Of a stretch of DNA of 64,000 nt, positions 17,218 to 25,132 are shown in pieces (the stretch's first letter is position 1; every line of letters begins with the position of its first letter). Source of the DNA: Aeoliella mucimassa (GTDB lineage: Bacteria; Planctomycetota; Planctomycetia; Pirellulales; Lacipirellulaceae). Made by a program: the position numbers and the translations under genes. The stretch spans positions 682,001 to 746,000 of the forward strand of contig NZ_CP036278.1 of the NCBI RefSeq assembly GCF_007748035.1, written 5' to 3'. The notes beneath the pieces are model-generated. The model ran no database searches, was not told the DNA's origin, and was given only the letters and a program-made list of their open reading frames with translations.

Positions 17218-18750
17218 GTGCCACTGGCTTTGCCCATTACTGTCCGGAGTTCGGTTCTTTGCATTCCGGGAGTGTTGCGCGGCGTCTTATGATTGCATGG
17301 ATTGGCTTACGCGATCAAGACTCGCCGCCTTTTTCCTTTCACATTGCGCAGGCGGCAGCGTGAGAATCGCGGCCGAGTGGCAGCGTCTCTAAGTCGATTG
17401 CTGTTTCTTTTTCTCGCTCCGCCGCGCGGCCGACTGCCGGGCCAGTTCGTTCTGACGTTCTCGCTCGCGGAGGATCGGCAGGATCTCTTCCAGGGTTGCC
17501 GCCCCGCGGCCGACCTGTCCCATTAGGGCGAACAGGTACTTGCTCGGTCGATAACCGGTGTGCAGGTACATCAGCAACACGGCAATGACCGCCACGTAGA
17601 AGTGCGTTTGCACCCCTTCGCTTGCGTGGCTGATCAAGTGTCCGAAGTTCGCAGAGCTCTTCAGCCACCGAAAGAACAGTTCTACTTGCCAACGATAGCG
17701 ATACAGCATGGCAATCACGTGCGCCGGTACATCGAGCAGGTTGGTGATCAACCGCAGTTGCGACGGTTTTCCCTTTTCTTCGCAAGCGACGATGACTTCG
17801 CGAAGCTGCACTCGGGGAACTCGATGTCGGCTCGGATTCGAAGACTTGAAATGTCCCACTCCATCGCTGAGCACGCCGGCCGCTTTGTCTTTTTCGGTGA
17901 GTTCGCGACTTTTCACTTCCCGCAGCGTGGGCGAATTGCCCCCCGCTGGGCGATAACGAGCCACGAAGTGCGATTGCAACGCGTGTGTGTCGTCGTAGTG
18001 CGCTGCCAAGAGCGCGAAACTCATGAAGCCGCGGTCGTACAGATAGATACGACCGGGCTGCAACCGTTCGATGGCTGAATCGGCCTCGCTCTGGCCAGGG
18101 GATGGAATGACGATTGCCTCGGGAAGCCACGTGCTCACCGGCAAATGGACATCCACCCGCGCTCGATGCTTCTTCGCCCCATGATTGTTCGTATTGCACA
18201 TGGCCCAGGCGACTTCGGCCACGGCCGGGAGAAACGTGCCATCGACGGCCACGGTCTGCTGGAGCAGTTCGTCGAGATCGTCGTCACCTATCGATTGCCG
18301 TTTTGACTTGCGGGCAAGTTGCCGGCGGAGGGCATCGAGAATCGGCTGCAATCGCTCGGGGTCGGCCAGTTGATTGAAGTCTGAGAGCGTACTTCTAGTG
18401 ATCTTGCGAATCGAAAGGTGTTTCTGAGCCTGTACCGTTTGGCTGAAATCTTCGATGGTTCGCAAACTGCGGATGGTGGGATTGAAGAACGCCAGCAGGT
18501 AGGCTACGAACACGTCATCGAGAAATAACTTGCGATTACCGTGGGCGTCTTCCGAGCGGAGTTGTTTGAGAAACTTCTCCAAAAGCCGGACATACTTCCC
18601 CCCAATGACCTGCTCGGGCCACACTGGTAGCTCGTCTTTAGCAACTCGCTGGGAAGGCATGGACTATGTCGTACCACACCACTCCCCACCGCGCAAGTTC
18701 AGAATCGGTTAAGATTAATTCCGGACAGTAATGGGCGGAGCCAGTGGCAC
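17218..18750 (-). mobile_element. IS4-family insertion sequence, about 1.53 kb
   Basis: Imperfect 34-bp terminal inverted repeats lie at 17218-17251 and 18717-18750, matching at 31 of 34 positions; both start GTGCCACTGGCT and contain GCCCATTACTGTCCGGA. Between them is a single transposase gene. I see no clear target duplication. The outermost 12 bp resemble repeats common in these genomes, so the true ends could be a few bases further in. It separates ubiX from mqnP. Confidence 0.85.
17389..18660 (-). CDS. IS4-family transposase
   Basis: 423 residues, full length for the family. The DDE catalytic set is visible: VAVDGTFLPAVAEV carries the first Asp, IYLYDRGFMSF the second, and the Y(2)R(3)E(6)K signature is YRWQVELFFRWLK with the catalytic Glu. 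The N-terminal part (IEDFSQTVQAQKHLSIRKI) is the usual DNA-binding region. The Arg-rich, Gln-rich tail is unstructured. The frame is intact, so the element may still be active. Confidence 0.93.
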   Translation of the reverse strand: MPSQRVAKDELPVWPEQVIGGKYVRLLEKFLKQLRSEDAHGNRKLFLDDVFVAYLLAFFNPTIRSLRTIEDFSQTVQAQKHLSIRKITRSTLSDFNQLADPERLQPILDALRRQLARKSKRQSIGDDDLDELLQQTVAVDGTFLPAVAEVAWAMCNTNNHGAKKHRARVDVHLPVSTWLPEAIVIPSPGQSEADSAIERLQPGRIYLYDRGFMSFALLAAHYDDTHALQSHFVARYRPAGGNSPTLREVKSRELTEKDKAAGVLSDGVGHFKSSNPSRHRVPRVQLREVIVACEEKGKPSQLRLITNLLDVPAHVIAMLYRYRWQVELFFRWLKSSANFGHLISHASEGVQTHFYVAVIAVLLMYLHTGYRPSKYLFALMGQVGRGAATLEEILPILRERERQNELARQSAARRSEKKKQQST

Positions 18751-18814
18751 CCGGGGGTGTTCCGATCGCTTGGCGATTCATTCCGCCATCAGCAATCCGA
18801 ACTCTGCATTCCAT

Positions 18815-19495
18815 TCATTCGCTGCCCCAGCGTTTGGTGAGTCCGTTGTCGACCTCCAGTTGGTCGAGAATGCGGGCGACGATGAAGTCGACCAGATCCT
18901 TGACCGTCTCGACGCCTTGATAGAAGCCGGGCGAGGCGGGCAGCACGATGGCACCGGCCTCGGTCGCGCGGCGCATGTTGTCGATCGCTGGCAGCGACAG
19001 GGGCGTTTCGCGGGGCATCAGCACCAGCCGGCGGCGCTCCTTCAGGTGTACTTCAGCCGCGCGTTGAATCAAATTGCCCGCCATGCCGGCCGCGATGGCA
19101 CTGAGCGTGGTGCCCGAGCAGGGGCAGACGACCATGCCGCCGGTGAGGAACGAGCCGCTGGCCATGGGGGCCATAAAATTGCGGTAGTGATAGTAGTGCA
19201 ACTTACCCCGGCGGACGAGTCCGCTGCCGAGTACGTTGGAGTCGCCGGTCGAGACTTCGGTGAGTTCGGCCAGCGTGTTGCCGCCCGTTGAGCGTCCGGC
19301 GCCAAGTAGCAGCGTGTCGGCGGTGAAGTCGTCGAGGTCGATGTGCAGTTCGAGTTCCTGGCGAATCACTTCGCGCCCCGAGGGACTGATCGACAGGTGT
19401 ACGTCGCGCCCCGCGGACAGCAGCACCTCGACCAGTCGCACCGCATAGGCCGCGCCGCTGGCGCCGGTGATTCCAACTACGATGGGTCTATTCAT
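18815..19495 (-). CDS. ubiX: Flavin prenyltransferase, UbiX/MqnM type
   Basis: The enzyme makes prenylated FMN, the cofactor that UbiD-type decarboxylases need; in the futalosine pathway it would serve the decarboxylation after prenylation (the MqnL/MqnM pair). 226 residues. Family motifs are GITGASGAAYAVRLVE at the N-terminus, ASGSFLTGGMVVCPCSGTTL with the flavin-binding Ser and Cys region, RRLVLMPRETPLS and the C-terminal PASPGFY. The start overlaps the end of menG by 4 bp (ATGA), so the two are translationally coupled. No UbiD partner is in the window. The IS4-family element lies just downstream. Confidence 0.93.
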   Translation of the reverse strand: MNRPIVVGITGASGAAYAVRLVEVLLSAGRDVHLSISPSGREVIRQELELHIDLDDFTADTLLLGAGRSTGGNTLAELTEVSTGDSNVLGSGLVRRGKLHYYHYRNFMAPMASGSFLTGGMVVCPCSGTTLSAIAAGMAGNLIQRAAEVHLKERRRLVLMPRETPLSLPAIDNMRRATEAGAIVLPASPGFYQGVETVKDLVDFIVARILDQLEVDNGLTKRWGSE

Positions 19496-20262
19496 ATCGA
19501 TTCGCCCTGATCCGCAACGCCCGATTCCTTCGCTGTTTTCGTACCTACATACAATGTAGCGATGCCGAAAGTCATGGGAAAGAAACGTACGTTACTCAGG
19601 CCTGCGGCTTGCATCCGTGCGGCCAGGGCTTCGTACTGAAGGAACTCGCCGACGCTCTCTGGCAAGTACTCGTAAGCGGCCGAGTTGTTACGCATCAGCA
19701 GTTGCCCAATGCGAGGCAGCACGTTGCGGAAGTACCAGCCGTACATCGCTTTGAGCGGCTGACGCCTGGGCGTGGTAAACTCGAGCACCGCGACCTGCCC
19801 GCCCGGTTTGCAAACGCGCACCATCTCGGCGAGTCCTTGGTCGGTGTCGGCGACATTCCGCAAGCCGAACGCGACCGACACGATCTGGAATGTATCGCTC
19901 TCAAGCGGCAAGTGTTGGGTGTCGGCTTCGATGAAGTCGATGCGACTGGTGCTATCGACGCCTTGGCTCTTCGACTCGCCGAGTTCGAGCATCTCGTGGC
20001 AAAAGTCGGTTGCCACGATCGGCACCTGCTTGCCGCTCGCCCGATCGAAGGCAAACGCCAGGTCGCCGGTGCCGGTGCAGACATCGAGAATCGGCCCCGC
20101 GGTGGGCTGCGGGCGGAGCTTCCGCACGGTGCGCCACCGCCAGTAGCGGTCGACGTTCATGCTGAGCAGGTGATTCAGGAAGTCGTACCGCGGGGCGATT
20201 TCGCCAAACATCCGGCGAACGCGAGCGGAGGACTTATCGACAGGAGTAGCGAGGTCGGGCAT
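19492..20262 (-). CDS. menG: Demethylmenaquinone methyltransferase
   Basis: The last menaquinone step: SAM-dependent C-methylation of demethylmenaquinone. 256 residues. The UbiE/MenG signature YDFLNHLLSMNVDRYWR is near residue 28. The SAM motif ILDVCTGTGDLAFAF follows, then IEADTQHLPLESDTF and the second signature VAFGLRNVADTDQGLAEM. Because the organism carries mqnE, menaquinone rather than ubiquinone is the expected product, so menG is preferred over ubiE. It is the first gene of the minus-strand run and overlaps ubiX. About 140 bp separate it from the divergent comB gene, a likely shared promoter region. Confidence 0.93.
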   Translation of the reverse strand: MPDLATPVDKSSARVRRMFGEIAPRYDFLNHLLSMNVDRYWRWRTVRKLRPQPTAGPILDVCTGTGDLAFAFDRASGKQVPIVATDFCHEMLELGESKSQGVDSTSRIDFIEADTQHLPLESDTFQIVSVAFGLRNVADTDQGLAEMVRVCKPGGQVAVLEFTTPRRQPLKAMYGWYFRNVLPRIGQLLMRNNSAAYEYLPESVGEFLQYEALAARMQAAGLSNVRFFPMTFGIATLYVGTKTAKESGVADQGESI

Positions 20263-20403
20263 AGGGCGGATAATACTTGCGAATCACGACCGCACGAACA
20301 TCGCCAACGGCGCTGATTCGTGCTGTGGTGGTTCCTTATAAACGGAGGGGGAATACAGTCTAATAGAACCTCAATTGCTTAAACCTTCTATGGTACGTTA
20401 GTC

Positions 20404-21156
20404 ATGCCGAAGCTCTCCGTCCATTATTTGCCTCAGTTTGTGGCCGAACACGAGCTGGCCGATGCGGTGGTGGTAGTGATCGACCAGTTGCGGGCGTCGA
20501 GCACGGTTTGCCATGCCCTGGCCGCCGGAGCGGTCGAAGTCCGCCCGCTGGTCGAGGTCGACGCGGTGCTGCGGGAGGTCGACGGGCAGGAGCGCTCGCA
20601 GGTGCTGCTCGGCGGCGAACGCGGCGGCAAACGCATCGAGGGCTTCGACCTGGGGAACTCGCCGGCTGAATATACGGCCGACGTGGTATTCGGCAAGCGA
20701 ATCTACTTTACTACCACCAACGGCACCCGAGCCATCAACCACGCCCGGCTCGCCTCGCGGGTGCTGATGGCCGCGGCCTGCAACTTGTCGGCCGTGGTCG
20801 ATGAGCTAGCCGACGAGAACGTGGTGCACCTGCTATGTGCGGGAACCGGCGGGCACGTGTCGCGCGACGACCTGCTCGTGGCCGGCGCGCTGGCCCACGA
20901 GTTCTCCGCCCGCGGCGACTGGCGGCTGAACGAAGGGGCCCAGGCCACCCGCGGCGAATGGCAGGAACTGCTGAACGCGGCCGCCGCGTTTGGGCGATCG
21001 ACCAGCGAGCAGCTGGCCCTCGAACTGCAGAACACCCCCGGCGGTAAGAACCTGATGGCCATCGGCCACGACGACGACCTGGTAATCTGCGGCGACATTG
21101 ACAGCCGACCGGTGGTGCCCGAACTCGATCGCTCAAGCGGGTGTCTCGTTCTGTAG
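20404..21156 (+). CDS. comB: ComB-like 2-phosphosulfolactate phosphatase
   Basis: ComB removes phosphate from 2-phosphosulfolactate in coenzyme M synthesis of methanogens; bacterial homologues are common and their role is often unknown. 250 residues. Family motifs are VVVIDQLRASSTVCHALAAG at the N-terminus, LGGERGGKRIEGFDLGNSPA, and FTTTNGTRAI, all metal- and phosphate-binding elements. LLCAGTGGHVSRDD completes the signature. Neither ComA nor other coenzyme M genes are near, so a sulfolactate-related role is open. It diverges from menG and precedes the glycyl-tRNA synthetase gene by about 170 bp. Confidence 0.88.
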   Translation: MPKLSVHYLPQFVAEHELADAVVVVIDQLRASSTVCHALAAGAVEVRPLVEVDAVLREVDGQERSQVLLGGERGGKRIEGFDLGNSPAEYTADVVFGKRIYFTTTNGTRAINHARLASRVLMAAACNLSAVVDELADENVVHLLCAGTGGHVSRDDLLVAGALAHEFSARGDWRLNEGAQATRGEWQELLNAAAAFGRSTSEQLALELQNTPGGKNLMAIGHDDDLVICGDIDSRPVVPELDRSSGCLVL

Positions 21157-21325
21157 GGTGCTGCCATGCAGCACAGAATCCCGCAAAGCGGTGCGTTGCT
21201 GGCACCTTGCAGGTCGCACCAGAAGTGATTGCGTGCACGGAACGACCCTCGCCGCACTGCGGAAGTCGCGTTAGAATGCGAGTTTTTCGCCCCTCTTTTA
21301 ATTGCCCCCGGTCCGAGGCTTCCCA

Positions 21326-23026
21326 ATGGATATGGAAAAGATCGTTTCGCTGTGTCGCCGTCGTGGATTCTTGTTCCAGTCGAGCGAAATCTATGGCGGA
21401 CTGAACGGATTCTGGGATTACGGGCCGCTGGGCGTCGAGCTGAAGCGGAACGTCAAAGAGGCGTGGTGGCGCGACATGGTCTCGCAGCACGACGACATGA
21501 GCGTCATCCCCGGGGCCCCCAGCACCTATGAGATGACTGGCCTCGACTGCACGATCATCATGCACCCGCAGGTGTGGAAGTGTAGCGGCCACTTCGATTT
21601 GTTCTGCGACATGATGCAAACCTGCCGCCAGTGTAAGAAGCTTGTTCGGGCCGATCATGTTCAGGACATGCTGAATAATGCTGATTGGACCAATTCCTTT
21701 GCCGCCGAGTGCTTTGTCACTCGCCCAGACGGGGGAGCTACTTTCGACAGTGGAGCCGCCTTGCGTTGGGCGAAGCATCGCAAGTTTGGTAGAAGACTTT
21801 CCCCAGGATTGGCTTTGGTGCGAAATCCTGAAGTTACCATGTCGTGGTTAGCAGAGGATGTGGAGAACGGAACCGCCGGCGAGTTGACACTGTCCCTGGT
21901 CCTTAGCTACATGGCTACCGAGCAGAAGAATCAAACCGGATTGCAGATGCCATGTCCCCACTGTGGAGGCGATCTGACGGAACCTCGCGAGTTCAATTTG
22001 ATGTTCGAGTCGTATGCTGGAGCCATCAAGAGCGAAGATAACCGAGTTTTCCTCCGCCCCGAAACGGCTCAGGGCATCTTCGTGAACTTCAAGAACGTGG
22101 TCGACAGCACCCGGGTCCGCATTCCGTTCGGCATCGCCCAGGTTGGTAAGAGTTTCCGCAACGAGATCACGCCGCGCAACTTTACGTTCCGCTCTCGTGA
22201 GTTCGAGCAGATGGAGATCGAGTTCTTCTGCCATCCCGACACCTCGAAAGAGTGGTACCAGTACTGGCGCGACCGCCGGTTCCGGTGGTACATCGAGCAC
22301 GGCCTGGCCGAAGGGCGGTTGCAACTGCGCGACCACGATCCCGACGAGCTGAGCCATTACTCGACCGGCACCGCCGACATCGAATACGCCTTTCCGTTCC
22401 TGGCAGACGGAGAATTCGGCGAGTTGGAAGGCATCGCCCACCGCGGCGATTTTGACCTTCGCAGCCATATGGAAGGTAAGCTCGATCCAAAGAGCTGCCC
22501 GCTCGAGGTTGAACTCGGCGAAGATGGCAAGCCGAAGTACAAAGGCTCGGGCCGCGACCTGACCTATCGCGATGATTTGACCAACGAGCGGTTCACCCCG
22601 CACGTGATTGAACCCTCGGCCGGCGCCGATCGGGCGACGCTCGCCTTCATGTGCGAAGCCTACACCGAAGACGAGCAACCCGACGAAAAGGGCAAGATGC
22701 AGACCCGCACGGTCATGAAGTTCCACCCGCGGCTCGCGCCGGTGAAAGCGGCCGTGTTCCCGCTGGTCAAAAAGGACGGCATGCCCGAAGTGGCCAAGGA
22801 CCTGTACAAGGCCCTCAAGGCGAAGTTCCCCGTGTTCTACGACGAGAAGGGGGCCGTCGGCCGCCGGTACCGTCGCCAGGACGAAGCGGGCACCCCGTAC
22901 TGCATCACCGTGGATGGCGACACCCTGACCGACAACACGGTCACCCTCCGCGACCGCGACTCGCTCGAACAAATCCGCATCAAGCTCGACGACGTGGTCG
23001 ACGAAATCGAATCGCGGATTGGGTAA
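21326..23026 (+). CDS. glyQS: Glycine--tRNA ligase (dimeric, class II)
   Basis: Charges tRNA-Gly. 566 residues from the ATG at 21326 (MDMEKIVSLCRRRGF); an upstream ATG at 21302 is less likely. Motif 1 lies around FQSSEIYGGLNGFWDYGPLG; motif 2 is FRNEITPRNFTFRSREFEQME; a C-terminal anticodon-binding domain starts near APVKAAVFPLVKK. A zinc-ribbon-like set CRQC (residues 100-103) and CPHC (210-213) is split by about 100 residues. This insertion is AT-richer (21650-21960) than the rest; an insertion at this place is known in the family. This is the single-chain type, not the alpha-beta GlyQ/GlyS type. Confidence 0.95.
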   Translation: MDMEKIVSLCRRRGFLFQSSEIYGGLNGFWDYGPLGVELKRNVKEAWWRDMVSQHDDMSVIPGAPSTYEMTGLDCTIIMHPQVWKCSGHFDLFCDMMQTCRQCKKLVRADHVQDMLNNADWTNSFAAECFVTRPDGGATFDSGAALRWAKHRKFGRRLSPGLALVRNPEVTMSWLAEDVENGTAGELTLSLVLSYMATEQKNQTGLQMPCPHCGGDLTEPREFNLMFESYAGAIKSEDNRVFLRPETAQGIFVNFKNVVDSTRVRIPFGIAQVGKSFRNEITPRNFTFRSREFEQMEIEFFCHPDTSKEWYQYWRDRRFRWYIEHGLAEGRLQLRDHDPDELSHYSTGTADIEYAFPFLADGEFGELEGIAHRGDFDLRSHMEGKLDPKSCPLEVELGEDGKPKYKGSGRDLTYRDDLTNERFTPHVIEPSAGADRATLAFMCEAYTEDEQPDEKGKMQTRTVMKFHPRLAPVKAAVFPLVKKDGMPEVAKDLYKALKAKFPVFYDEKGAVGRRYRRQDEAGTPYCITVDGDTLTDNTVTLRDRDSLEQIRIKLDDVVDEIESRIG

Positions 23027-23073
23027 CATGCGAGGTGTGTGATATTCCTCCAAGTGTGCGGAGAGGCAAGCGT

Positions 23074-23640
23074 TTATTTTGGCATTCTGGAAGCGAGTGT
23101 TCTTAACCCCGTTATCAATACATTGAAACTGTGTGAAGAATTAGTCCCGTCCAGTTTCAAGTGCGGGGATATAGCTCTCGAACCGGCCACCTTTTGGTAT
23201 TGCGGTGCTATCTTTGCAAGCTCTTCTGACGGGCGGGAAATGGTGTCAGGGGTTCGGAATTTCGCTCGGTTTTGCTCTCGTGACAATTTAGGAACACCTA
23301 GGCCCGTTTCGACGGCCGAAAGGTCGCCGAGATAGAAGCTCTCGAGTTCGTGGCAAGCGATCCGAACCAAAGAGTCTGGCCGTCGAGCGTTTTCAAGCTT
23401 CTCCTTTAGACCCTGCTTGATCTGTATGCAATTTCCGCTGTCCTGATCGCGTAGCACAACAAAAGAGGTGTCTGGCATCTGCCAATTTCGTACACGACGT
23501 TCAAGACGCTTATCCAGATCTTGCTTACCTTCAAAAACCATGAATTTAGGTGTGATGTTCGAGGGCAGTATCTGAGGCAGTATGCCCTTAAGCATTTCCT
23601 CGGCAGAGGGTTCCTCTAGTAGGAAAACCAGCATGCTCAT
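23074..23640 (-). CDS. DUF4276 protein (Toprim-like), partner of an AAA ATPase
   Basis: 188 residues. The N-terminal MSMLVFLLEEPSAEEML contains conserved-type Glu (residues 9, 10, 14), and FVVLRDQDSGNC carries an Asp-x-Asp pair (65, 67). Together they fit the metal-binding Glu and DxD of a Toprim nuclease fold. LVRIACHELESFYLGDL is the DUF4276 hallmark. The start overlaps the ATPase stop by 4 bp (ATGA), so both are made together. Coupled ATPase plus Toprim pairs resemble a split OLD-type nuclease. A defence role is inference. The pair is AT-richer than its neighbours, as expected for a transferred module. Confidence 0.75.
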   Translation of the reverse strand: MSMLVFLLEEPSAEEMLKGILPQILPSNITPKFMVFEGKQDLDKRLERRVRNWQMPDTSFVVLRDQDSGNCIQIKQGLKEKLENARRPDSLVRIACHELESFYLGDLSAVETGLGVPKLSREQNRAKFRTPDTISRPSEELAKIAPQYQKVAGSRAISPHLKLDGTNSSHSFNVLITGLRTLASRMPK

Positions 23641-24827
23641 TGAGGATCCACTCCCGTGAAGAGCCCTTCCTTCCAGAGATATCCCATTTGATCTCCATCT
23701 TCCATATATGCAGCGACTTGCTTGTCATCGCTAGCCCTTTTTATATGAGAGTAACCCTCTTCTTTGACAAGCCAAAAGACTTCTTCGAGCTTTACTGCAT
23801 TCAGAAAGTCAGGCGAGTGGGTCGAGACAAAAACTTGACCACCACGATTTGCATAATTACGGAACTCTTCTGCCAATTCCCAAAGCAAGCGTGGGTAGAG
23901 TTGGTTTTCAGGTTCTTCAACACAGAGTAGAGGGTGAGGAGACGGATCGTACAAGAGCACGAGGTAAGCAAACATCTTTATCGTGCCGTCCGAAACATAC
24001 TTATCAATAAATGGGTCTCGAAACGAACCATCTCGAAACTTAAGTAAGAGTCTCCCATCGGCAGTTGACTCCGTCTTGATCTCACCGATTCCAGGAACGC
24101 GATTCTTCATAGCAGTAGTGATTTGCTTGAAGATCTTGGGGTGGTTCTCGTAAAGGTGGTTAGCTACGAGTTGTAGATTGTCACCAGAGTCAGAAAGATG
24201 ATCGTAGTACCCAGCAGCATCTTTGCTGCCTCGTGCCATGTTTATGTGGAAGTCGGAGATATGCCAGTTTTCGATTAACTCACGGAAGGCGTTTGCCGCT
24301 TTGAATCGTTTGAACTGCCCAATGCCTTTAATGGCAAGCATATCTGGGCTATTCAGTGTTTGTTCTTCACGATTGAGATCATCCTCTGTCTTGTCAAAGT
24401 CTTCTTCGTTTGTTACCGCGTATCCTTGCCCCTTCTGGAAATCAAGGAAATGGTAGGGAGAGCCATGCCTTCCACGTTTGTAACGCAGTACTTCTCTATC
24501 TATTCTTGGTTTGTCGCGATGATTGCTGATCTCAAGCAAATAGGTGACGAGGCGATCAGCGCCTGTGATAGTAAGTCGAAATTGCAGTTCAATATAAATG
24601 GATTGATCTTCGGCCCCTCGTGAAACTACCTCGCGAAAACCACCTCGACTTTGAAGAGCTCGCGTGACATTGTAAGTCAGGCAGTCTTTGAGGAATCCAA
24701 AGACATCGAACAGGGTCGATTTTCCAGTGCCATTTGCTCCAACGACCACACAGAATTCGGGTACGTTGGTCATTTCGATATCTCGAAACGCTCTGTAGTT
24801 TCTCAGTCGAATGGTCTCGACTCGCAT
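23637..24827 (-). CDS. AAA ATPase of the ABC/SMC-like OLD type (AAA_21)
   Basis: 396 residues from the ATG at 24827 (MRVETIRLRNYRAFRDIEM); a longer frame from 24893 lacks support. Walker A is GANGTGKST (30-38). The ABC-like signature region is YVSDGTIKMFAYLVLL, Walker B is PLLCVEEPENQLYP, and the H-loop is FVSTHSPDFLNAV. The order matches AAA_21 proteins that limit or guide a nuclease partner. The middle (about 90-270) is a helical insert. It is coupled by overlap to the DUF4276 gene. Its likely work is to drive the partner's nuclease action on invading DNA; that is inference from known OLD and Gabija systems. Confidence 0.85.
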   Translation of the reverse strand: MRVETIRLRNYRAFRDIEMTNVPEFCVVVGANGTGKSTLFDVFGFLKDCLTYNVTRALQSRGGFREVVSRGAEDQSIYIELQFRLTITGADRLVTYLLEISNHRDKPRIDREVLRYKRGRHGSPYHFLDFQKGQGYAVTNEEDFDKTEDDLNREEQTLNSPDMLAIKGIGQFKRFKAANAFRELIENWHISDFHINMARGSKDAAGYYDHLSDSGDNLQLVANHLYENHPKIFKQITTAMKNRVPGIGEIKTESTADGRLLLKFRDGSFRDPFIDKYVSDGTIKMFAYLVLLYDPSPHPLLCVEEPENQLYPRLLWELAEEFRNYANRGGQVFVSTHSPDFLNAVKLEEVFWLVKEEGYSHIKRASDDKQVAAYMEDGDQMGYLWKEGLFTGVDPQ

Positions 24828-25074
24828 AGGACACCCAAAATTGCTAGTGGGGTACGAAATAACCGCCCGCTTTGTTGTGTTAGCTATGAGCACTAATAAT
24901 TTGGATACTTGTTAGACTCACAAGGTCTCCAACTGCACTACAACTACAGCTTATCATAGCAATTTATGGGAGAAGTGTAGAGGTGGTGCGACAACGAGGG
25001 CCAGGGAGTATGGCAACAGGGAATTTCCGTCACCTCCTGGTAGAAGCGCCCCTTCGGGGCGATCGCATGCGCAC
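24828..25074. other. Spacer upstream of the AAA/DUF4276 pair
   Basis: AT-rich spacer with no gene. It should contain the promoter of the pair. A GCCCC-TTC-GGGGC hairpin at 25048-25060 lies close to the terminator of the sugar dehydrogenase gene. Confidence 0.4.
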
Positions 25075-25120
25075 AAAAAATCCCCCGCAACTGGTGAGCT
25101 TGCTCATCGGCTGCGGGGGA
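25075..25120 (-). terminator. Rho-independent terminator of the sugar dehydrogenase gene
   Basis: On the minus strand, TCCCCCGCA (complement of 25112-25120) pairs with TGCGGGGGA (complement of 25081-25089) and is followed by a run of six T (25075-25080). It lies 13 bp past the stop of the dehydrogenase gene. The 22-nt loop contains a further small hairpin. Confidence 0.85.
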
Positions 25121-25132
25121 TTGGTCTTTCGT

